Positions 56,606 to 64,000 of a stretch of 64,000 nucleotides of DNA are shown here, one piece after another. Under the pieces are notes generated by a model that was not told where the DNA came from, searched no databases, and saw nothing but the letters and a program-made list of their open reading frames with translations. Numbering within the stretch: position 1 is the first letter of the stretch; each line of letters starts with the position of its first letter. Made by a program: the position numbers and the translations under genes. The stretch spans positions 4,526,001-4,590,000 of the forward strand of contig JBLDXI010000042.1 in assembly GCA_047495785.1 (NCBI GenBank), in the 5' to 3' direction. The stretch comes from Lepidodermella squamata (taxonomy: Eukaryota > Gastrotricha).

Positions 56606-57330
56606 GTTCCTGTCGCGAGTCGACTTTGAGGCTTGCCCAAGGGTAATGTCCCCATAATTCAGGTGACTGACAACGAGACCATTGGTCATCTTGACGGCAG
56701 TTTTGCGATCAACTCCAGCATCGACAGTTTGTTTGAGAGCAAACAAGCCCTTTCGAGCCTTGCCCTTCGCCATCTCGACTGTTCGTCGAATAAGAGCTTA
56801 TTGTCAATACGGAAGCCGAGCGCGTTCATAGATTCAGACGGCCTATTCGCAACGCCACCGATTGACCGTGAAGTCGGGCGCTGTCGAAAGGTGCGGCTTG
56901 AGCAGCATAAACTGCGATTTTTTGCCATTTACCGCCAGGCTGTTCTGCTTCAGCCATGCGCACAACCTGTTGAGTTCCAGTTGTAGAACAGCCTGTAGTT
57001 CGTTGATGTTTTTCGAACCAAAGAAAATGGTAACGTCGTCAGCGTATTGAGCTATGCCGCATCGGCTCAAGATCAGGGGAAGATCGTTGACATAGATCGC
57101 GAACATAAGAGGCCCCAAGACTGACCCTTGTGGCACACCGCATACAACCGACTCGAGCGGGGATGATTCGCCATTGATTTTGGTGTTTGCTTAAATAACT
57201 CATCATCAAGCGAATAGAGTGTTCTGTTAGGCCAGCGCTTCGAAGTGATTCTAGGATACCCTCGTGCGTATCGAAGCGTGAATACAGTGGGATTGCAAGC
57301 CCACATATTAGGGTCCAACTTATCCCCGAA
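56606..57330 (-). pseudogene. LINE reverse-transcriptase fragment
   Basis: The minus-strand translation includes NGESSPLESVVCGVPQGSVL, YVNDLPLILSRCGIAQYADD and SLAVNGKKSQFMLL, followed in shifted frames by LGFRIDNKLLF and VVSHLNYGDITLGQASK. These are palm to thumb motifs of a Jockey/CR1-type polymerase, with several frame shifts. The C-terminal continuation is at 52757-53117, displaced by the MITE and the Harbinger element. Confidence 0.75.
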
Positions 57331-57359
57331 TTAATTACTCGTGCCGGAATTCGGGGATA
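57321..57359. repeat. 12-bp perfect hairpin, TATCCCCGAATT type
   Basis: The arms TATCCCCGAATT (57321-57332) and AATTCGGGGATA (57348-57359) flank a 15-nt spacer containing CTCGTGCCGG. A weaker version with the same CGTGCCGGAATTCGG core is at about 50366-50396. It is likely an end or scar of a repeat family. Confidence 0.6.
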
Positions 57360-57559
57360 GAAGGATTAAACTCATGCTTTTTTCAAGGTTGACCAAAGCC
57401 CGGCAGCCCGAATGCGGCGCTGAACAACAGCGCTGGTTCCCTTTGCTCTACGCCGTGCGCGGGTCAACACCTTGGCCGGCCCGTGTGCGGTGAAACGTGA
57501 TTCTTTCGAATTTGTTAAATTTACTGTAAACGTCGCATACAGGCATGTTTAAAGCAGCC

Positions 57560-57936
57560 CGAGTGCGGAACGGCAAATCAATGTTACCCGTCTGCGCACA
57601 GGCCGAAATCGGGCTCGGGCTTTTTTATTTCGAAAATGTGGGCCGATTGCACAAAATCAGCAGATTTGGCGATAATTACTGCGTACTGTTTGGCCAAATG
57701 TTGGCGTTACTCGCGAAATTCGCGCTTTAAAAGGGGAGACAACATGACTTTTTATGAAAGATATTTTTAGTCATTGAAGACACTTGATCAACATTATTTC
57801 TGAGTCAATCAAAGAAGCTAATAAAGGCGGAAAAACTGCGCTGAGGATAATCGAAAATGAAAGGATAAAACGAAAGTATTACACAGGTATCTTTTAAGAA
57901 ATTAATGTCATATTCGCCAGTTTTAACATTGAGGAT
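57560..57936. repeat. Orphan flank of the small-gene / channel duplication unit
   Basis: AAATCAGCAGATTTGGCGAT and GGCCAAATGTTGGCGTTACT (about 57650-57720), and on to the channel F stop, match the spacers after small genes 3 (41790-42060) and 4 (48060-48300). The small gene itself is absent here; LINE, MITE and hairpin sequence stands in its place. Confidence 0.7.
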
Positions 57937-59326
57937 TTACGTCGTCATTTTCACAATATAATAGCTGTCGACGATTATCACAATCAAAATAACAGCTCCC
58001 GCCATGATGCAATCCAAAAACCGACCCGTCCTCGCGAAAGATTTGAATCGAACTTCATTAGATGCATCATTTTGGGCATCGGTGTTGCTATCCACATCAG
58101 CGTAGATGACAGAGGTTAAAATCTGGTAGAAGGTTAGCACCAGAGATATTATGAATTTTTCTGAAATTAGGTTAACGAGATAAACCGTCTCCGAAGTTTG
58201 GGGAATGCGATCGAAAACCGAGGCCATGACTACGGCGTACGACAGTACGATGGTAACACTGAAGCTGACTCGTTCCATTCCGCTGGGAGGCATCAGCATA
58301 CTAGCCAACTGCATGACATACAATGCGTAAACCGGCATAAAAATGCTCATATAGAAGTAGTAGGGCTTCCGAACAAATTTGATGTTGCATTTGATGCGCT
58401 GAAACATATCACCGCCAGTTCCAGATAGATTCAAAACTTCAGCTGGCATTAGGCGATCCAGCGCCCATATGTCTGTATCACCAATGAAGCTGTCTCTAGC
58501 CGGAATGTCTATTTCAAAATCCGAAACAGCCGAAGTTACTTGTGTGACGTCATAGTAACTATCCAAAATGATTCCGCACACCAATGTGTCGAAGGGAAAT
58601 TTCTGGAAGGAGAAATCTCCACATGTACTGTCGTATCTCCCTGCAACCAAGTACATGGCATCATATCCTTCTGTAAATGGAAAAACATATATGTCACGGC
58701 CAGATTGCCTGGATGAAACAAATATCATGCACAGTCGCTTGAGTTTGGCTGAGTATGCTTACGTTTCGATTGATCTTGGCACCATGAAAGCATTGTGATG
58801 GACATAACTTGGATACCTATGTAATTATGCAAAATAGTATATAGCCATATTTATCATACTACTGATTGCGATGATACCATATTTCCTTGAAGGGAATATG
58901 AAACATGAGTGTGAAGGGTTTTGTATCATTTCTACTGCAGTAGTCCGAGTCTTCTCCCAAAAGCTGGGTGCAGTTGAATTTTGGGCACGGATAATTCCAG
59001 AAAAAGCTGATAGCGGCCCAGAGCGACAATCTGTCTTCCAATTATCAAAAAACTACGTACGGTTTCATAATTACTTGCCTCTCGTCTTTATCGCTGATTT
59101 CTATCATTCGAACGAGTTGTATAGAAACGTTGATGTTGATTGGTCTGCCTCCGTTTCTAAGTAACGTATCAGCAGGTAACGATAGCGACGTAACTTCAGG
59201 ACAGGCGTTGGCAATCTTCCTTTTCAAGATCTCTGACTGCAGAGAGCTTTTTGGCACATTGGCTGCGTGGCTTGCCAGCCAAGTGCTCATCAAAATTGCA
59301 GCTATAGAGAAAAACATGTCACTCAT
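57937..59326 (-). CDS. Cys-loop ligand-gated ion channel subunit, copy F
   Basis: Exons 59326-59079, 59030-58878, 58816-58763 and 58708-57937 (248, 153, 54, 772 nt) give 408 residues. The first intron has the GC donor seen also in copy C, and exon 1 is nearly identical to C (MSDMFFSIAAILMSTWLASH). The last exon resembles D and E in the M3-M4 loop (DVDSNTDAQNDASNEVRF). That mix suggests conversion or unequal exchange. Cys loop CGDFSFQKFPFDTLVC; M1 FYMSIFMPVYALY; M2 entry GMERVSFSV; M4 ends KMTT. The leader acceptor lies 52 nt before the ATG. A hAT-like element interrupts its conserved upstream region at 59478. Confidence 0.92.
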
Positions 59327-59376
59327 ACAACTAAATTCGTCGACTATTGTAATACTCAGTTTTTCAATATTCGCGC

Positions 59377-59391
59377 AGCTGAAATAACACA
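59377..59391 (-). promoter_or_regulatory. Leader splice acceptor of channel copy F
   Basis: GTTATTTCAG then CTGCGC on the minus strand, 52 nt before the ATG, as in copy C. Confidence 0.5.
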
Positions 59392-59477
59392 TCTAAAATG
59401 CATGTATTGTAGATCTTGTAGATAGCTTGATAACGGTGGGCTTTAGTTTCGCCTTGCTCATGCTTGATGACGTAAGC

Positions 59478-60199
59478 CAGCGGTTCCCAAACTTTTCGTC
59501 TCATATGACACAGCAGTGTCTTATGAGAATGGCTCGTAGGACACTTTGATAAAATGACTATAATTTGGTTGGGATTTAGTGCAATTTTTTGAGCTGCAAA
59601 TCGATTGCTTGTTCAAATTGGTTTTTGATGGCAACCGAGCTCGAAATGTATAAAATCCCGGGTGAAATCCAAACTAAACGCGAGCGAAGCGAGGAAATTT
59701 TAAGAATTCGACACAGAAAAACGACGTATTACGTATAACATCTTAAAATGAGGCAATGCCTCGGGGTTTTCCCATAAATTCACTCATTAATAATGAAAAT
59801 TCAATTAATCATGTCGTAAGGTACAATCTGTACCGTGCTTAAATAACAAGGGACATAAGTCAGTTTTAAAAATTGATTCTATCTTTTATCGTCTCAGAGA
59901 TTCGGCCATACCATGCTTACGGCCATGTCACATGGAAAGCACCGGTTCCCGTCCGATCGGAGGTTTTCATAAAATATTTCATCAATAGGCAACTCGCGAG
60001 CAAAGCGAGCTTTAGCTGACGGTTTTTTAATTTGAGCCTGAAAATGATCCAAATTTGCCTTGTTTCTTAGAGTGGATCTATGTTGGTCCTTTTGTCATTT
60101 TGAGGCCGATAGGACACCATAGTGTCCTACAGGACACTTGAAAGTTTGCTTAGTACACGAGTGTCCTATAGGACACGGGACACGGTTTGGGAAACGCTG
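59478..60199. mobile_element. Non-autonomous hAT-like element, 722 bp
   Basis: The ends CAGCGGTTCCCAAAC (59478) and GTTTGGGAAACGCTG (to 60199) are inverted with one mismatch, matching the CAG(N)GGTTC-type termini of hAT elements. The flanks ACGTAAGC at 59470-59477 and 60200-60207 are an exact 8-bp duplication. The interior has clustered TGTCCTATAGGACAC motifs near the right end and no transposase. Upstream regions of channels D (about 50104) and E (about 52402) keep the empty site. Confidence 0.88.
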
Positions 60200-60207
60200 A
60201 CGTAAGC

Positions 60208-61847
60208 CAAGTGTCTTGTTTGTCGATCAGCACAATTGTAATTTCATAACTCACGTTTAGCAGCTTGTTCGATTGAAGGAAGATAGAATAATATTGTGGC
60301 CTTCTAAAGCTTGTGATTTTCAAATATTATATTCAAAAGGTGGTTACTGTGAACAGTTTGAGTTTGTTGCAACATTTTTCGGAAGATTGCAAAAAGATGC
60401 TCAGCCTTGGTTTTAACCAGGCCTCGTCAACCGTGGCTTATTTCGCCATATTTTCAAATTTTCGAATTGCCACTATGCATTCATTTCTTAATATATAGGG
60501 CTATAGTACTCGGAAACACGACGGAATCTTTTGACATCGAACTTGTCCAAATCAGCTGCTAAATCGGGCATGGATTTAGTCAGCCATGGTGCAACTGACC
60601 CAAGCCCGGCGGAGGTAAGCACGCCTAATACTATACTGATCTACCAATTGTTCTCTTACTCGAGGATTATTTTTTACAGGGAATAAACAACCGTTGCGGA
60701 AACTGAACTTTTCAATATTTTCAAAAATATCGGAAGCTTTTGTAGGATGAGAATTGAGAATTATGCCCATGATTTATAACCTCCAGCATGAAGCGTGAAT
60801 TCTGGCCATAAAAGTCTTTGGATTTCAAGGCCCAGGCCCGTCATTCCCCCAGTCCCCCAAATAAAAAACGTCTTTGAAAGATTTTTTGAACAAAATCAAG
60901 CTTTTATTGATAAATTACAGATTGATTATAACAATAGTTCAATTTTTTCACGTGAGATCACAAGCGTAACTCTCCAAGACAAACAAACACGATCGATAAA
61001 ATAGTTGTTCTTTAACAATAGCGTTAATACAAAAAAGAACGTTACATAATTTTTTGAATATAATATTATCCAATAAAATAATTTGCATTTTTTATCAATT
61101 TTAAAAATTAATATCACATGACAATTTACATCTCGAGCCCAGGTAATAAAGCAAGGCCTCAAAATAATCAAGTCAATATTTCTTTTCGAAAAATATAACA
61201 GCGAAGGGAAAATATTACTATCACGTTATTTCTTCTATTTCGTGGAAGTCAGAAAGTATCAATAAGTAAATACCTAATGAGTGAATTTTTATCACATTCC
61301 TCTGACGCATCCCACTTTCGCATGAGCTTCAGAGATCACAAAAAAAGAAAATGATACGCAGCTGCGAGAGAATCGATCGAATTTCCAGCCATCAGTAGAA
61401 AATCAGTTCACATGTTTTTTCCCTATCGTAAGGTGTTCATTATCACAAAAATTATGTTCAAAAATTTGCGCGAGATTTAAGGCTAAATATCAATACAGGA
61501 TCTTCATAAAACGCGAACAATATTAATGTCTATAGTGATTTATAACAAAAAAATGCATCTTTTTCCAGTTTTGACTGATATAACAAGCGAAAAGCAGTAA
61601 AATCGCCATGTTTTACATCAATTTTCCGCCTCGATAATTGTTTTTTTTTCCAAAATATAAATTTAGCAGAAAAATTTAATAACAGGTAATTTTAATTTCA
61701 CCACAATATAATATTTTGATTACCTATAGTAAGTATCACATTGAAATGTCCATTTTTCAATAAATCGGAAAAATATTATGTAAATTTAAATAAATTTAAA
61801 TAAAATACTTTTTGTTATTTTTTGGGGGTTTAGATATCATTAAGAAA
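60208..61847. other. Intergenic, AT-rich
   Basis: The first part to about 60845 still matches the upstream region of channel D (ATTATGCCCATGATTTATAA, GCATGAAGCGTGAATT). Beyond that the sequence is AT-rich. I see no gene, only the presumed 3' UTR of the Gln-rich protein gene. Confidence 0.45.
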
Positions 61848-63998
61848 TCACAAGAGCCTGTCCCAATTGAAATCGTCCTCAATGTCGTCGGAAAGTCCGA
61901 TGCCGCCGCGGCTCGTGCGCGTTGTCGCCGCCGTCGCCGACACGCCTCGTTGATTTTGATTGTTTTGATGCGCAACAGGTGGTTGCGCGCTCTGCGTCGG
62001 CCGCGGAATCGCATAGCCATCGCTGTCCGTTCGCATCGTCGACATTCGAATGCCGTTGTTATTCGCACTGCCGCCGCTTGCCGAATTTTGCGGTTGTGGC
62101 GGGGTGGGCGGTTGTTGTTGTTGTTGTTGTTGTTGCTGCCTCGGTTGCTCATGTGTCGGGCTGAATTGCGTCTGAGGCATGTATTGCTGGTGGTGCACCT
62201 GAAACGGGTGCTGATAGCCGCGGTAGGCCTGTTGCCGTTGCTGCGGTGATCCGAATAGCTGCGAGTCATTGGCGAATTTCGAAAAATCACTCGCGTCAAA
62301 CCCGCCTTGAAAAAATAGAAAAAAATATTTTCGGTTGATTGGATTTGATCATTTTTACCTCCAGCTTGGAATGAATCGGTCAATAGGCCGGTTTCTTGAC
62401 CGCCGGAGAACATTAGAGGCGGCACAAGGGGCGAAGGTGCTGGCATGTGGCCTCGAGCTCGAAATTGCTAAAATAAAATTGTTTAATCAAAAATTTAAAA
62501 AAGTCAAGAATCAGCAATCTTTAGATAAGATAGAAAATTATGTTCTTCTGAAATTAACGAAAAATGGAACAGGGCGCCTTTTCCAGATAATCGAGGCGCC
62601 TAAATTTTTGGAATCGAGAATTGAAGTAATATACAGTGACAACCGAAAGAACCGCACGGTGGGATCGATATTTCGCGAACCGAAATTATGGAAACTCTAA
62701 AACCATCTCAAATCTTAGTGGAATAGTTTTCAGAATATGAATATATTCATGAGATGTCTTTAAACTAGGACATTCTTAGCTCCGCGCAAAAATATCCAGA
62801 GCAAATCGAGCTGTTAGTGTAAGATGGGGATGAATCAAAACCAATTTTTCAAATTTTTTTCAACAATATTGTTAGTTTTATGGCACTTGAATATTAATTA
62901 GCACCCATGAATATTCACAAGTAAAAACCTATTAAAATTTCAGAGTCTGTCCGAGTTACACTTACTATTTTTAATTGATTTGAACCTAAACTTGGGGCTG
63001 AAAATTATTCGGGCGCGAGCGAAATATTTTTTGTTTCAAATTCCTGACCGTGCGCAACTTCTGATTATCACTGTAAATAGCTATAAATCGAATGACTCCA
63101 AGTTAAAAGCAGATGATATTGCAATAAATTGATGATCTGTTCGAATTACCTGTTGGATAAATTGCCCCCATATTTGTACCTGAATTCGATACGATGGAAT
63201 TTATTAAAATAACTAGGTACGTACATTTTCAACTAGATTTGTAGAAGTAGCTCTTTTCAATTTTTTCCAAACTTTTTAGTCTTGAGATTTCAAGATTGGT
63301 TATTGAATGATACCTATCACAATTTTTATCAACAGAAAATCTTGATTAGGTACCAGTAAGAGGTTCTGAAGGATGGATAGAAGCTGGAGAAGCTCGCAAA
63401 AAATGGAAAAAATCAAAACATGCAAAAAAATCCATGAAAATTTTCAATTTAATATTCAAAATTCATTTTTAGCGATGTTTTCCACATTTTCTTCAAGTGA
63501 AAAAAGAGAAAACAATATGCACACAAAATATAAAAAAATGTTTGAAAAAAATTCTGAATTATTGCGTTCAAAAAATAGAATCGACAATTCCAACTCAATA
63601 ATGTGAACTAAATCTGATTTCATTCGATTTAATTGAAACTCCATCATTTTAAAGCTTTGATTCAAGCTTTCAAGGTTATAAATTAAAGAAAATCTAGAGA
63701 CAACATGTACCTGTTCTGACTGTTGAGCCTGTCTATAGTCGCCATCGCCCGTTTTGCCACTCTGATCCATGCCGTTATCGCCGCCACCGCTTCGCATGGT
63801 CGACCCGCCGGTGCTGTCCACGCCGCTATCAGTTACCAACTGACTCGCCTGCGAGAAGAACGACGTCATCGAATTGGCTAGATTTACAATTTTCTCCGGC
63901 GTCAGCGACCAATTCGCGCCCTCAGCTTCGCGCATAGACGCTAGCAAATTTCTGAACTGCGACTGCAAATTCGCGTTGCCAGCCGCCGATGACGACAT
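61848..63998 (-). CDS. Gln-rich disordered protein, 3' part (partial)
   Basis: Minus-strand exons 63998(or beyond)-63711, 62467-62359 and 62305-61848, with introns of 1,243 and 53 bp in consistent phase. The first visible exon has a helical block (FRNLLASMREAEGANWSLTP, KIVNLANSMTSFFSQ), then a Gly/Ser/Asp-rich linker. The rest is low complexity, with a poly-Gln run (about nine residues), PTPPQPQNSASGG and TRTSRGG. It ends in the acidic-aromatic tail DDIEDDFNWDRLL, which looks like a short transactivation or docking motif. The gene continues past the window edge unless the Met at 63998 is the start. I do not recognise the family; a transcription cofactor is a guess. Confidence 0.65.
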
Positions 63999-64000
63999 CA

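Noticed and set aside
61812-62249. Arg-rich plus-strand frame
   Set aside because: Antisense shadow of the poly-Gln exon; the Leu run is the complement of the CAA repeat.
1-64000. CRISPR arrays, bacterial operons or an integrated bacterial segment
   Set aside because: No spaced direct repeats of the right size; all real genes have spliceosomal introns or eukaryotic transposon features.

Overview
This is nuclear DNA from a small-bodied invertebrate with a compact genome. Introns are mostly 32-90 bp with GT-AG or occasional GC-AG ends, and polyadenylation signals are AATAAA type. Several introns are AT-rich runs of AAATTTTC character ending in TTTTCAG or TTTTTAG. Two tandem gene families carry a splice-acceptor-like site 14-90 nt upstream of the ATG. 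Introns, leader acceptors and expanded Cys-loop receptors together look most like a nematode or a close ecdysozoan. This is an inference; no marker gene in the window fixes the taxon.

Layout. (1) 0.4-1.8 kb: a Cys-loop ligand-gated channel gene on the minus strand. (2) 3.3-13.6 kb, plus strand: three tandem intronless GABA-B-type class C GPCR genes, two with a single in-frame stop codon, then a single-pass membrane protein with a PPxY tail. (3) 14.4-18.3 kb, plus strand: an unknown gene fragment, a secreted von Willebrand A-like protein and a small stand-alone TIR protein. (4) 19-27.4 kb: transposon remnants, including gag debris, a MITE with about 100-bp arms, a truncated Ty3/gypsy chromovirus with a chromodomain, a pre-C2HC gag fragment and a LINE scrap. 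(5) 27.9-31.4 kb, minus strand: a TIR - NB-ARC - ankyrin gene of plant-NLR-like architecture, with near-identical 34-residue ankyrin repeats. (6) 34.5-59.3 kb: five more channel genes (minus strand) interleaved with four copies of a 180-residue two-exon gene of unknown function (plus strand). This block was built by duplication of a convergent gene pair and then broken up by transposons. (7) 61.8-64 kb: the 3' part of a Gln-rich, disordered protein gene on the minus strand.

The six channels share one exon plan (internal exons of 153 and 54 nt) and an unusual 14-residue Cys loop. The four small proteins share 325-nt and 218-nt coding exons, internal GD-containing repeats and a glycine-zipper-like hydrophobic stretch. 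Mobile elements were defined by ends and target duplications: an apparently intact PIF/Harbinger (3-bp TSD), a piggyBac-like MITE (TTAA), a hAT-like element (8-bp TSD), a Mutator-like MITE (9-bp TSD) and two TA-flanked MITEs.

The most promising biology is the TIR-NB-ARC-ankyrin gene about 10 kb from a stand-alone TIR gene with a matching intron position, and the co-duplicated channel / glycine-zipper gene pairs. Both look like fast-evolving sensory or defence loci; that reading is inference from architecture and copy number.
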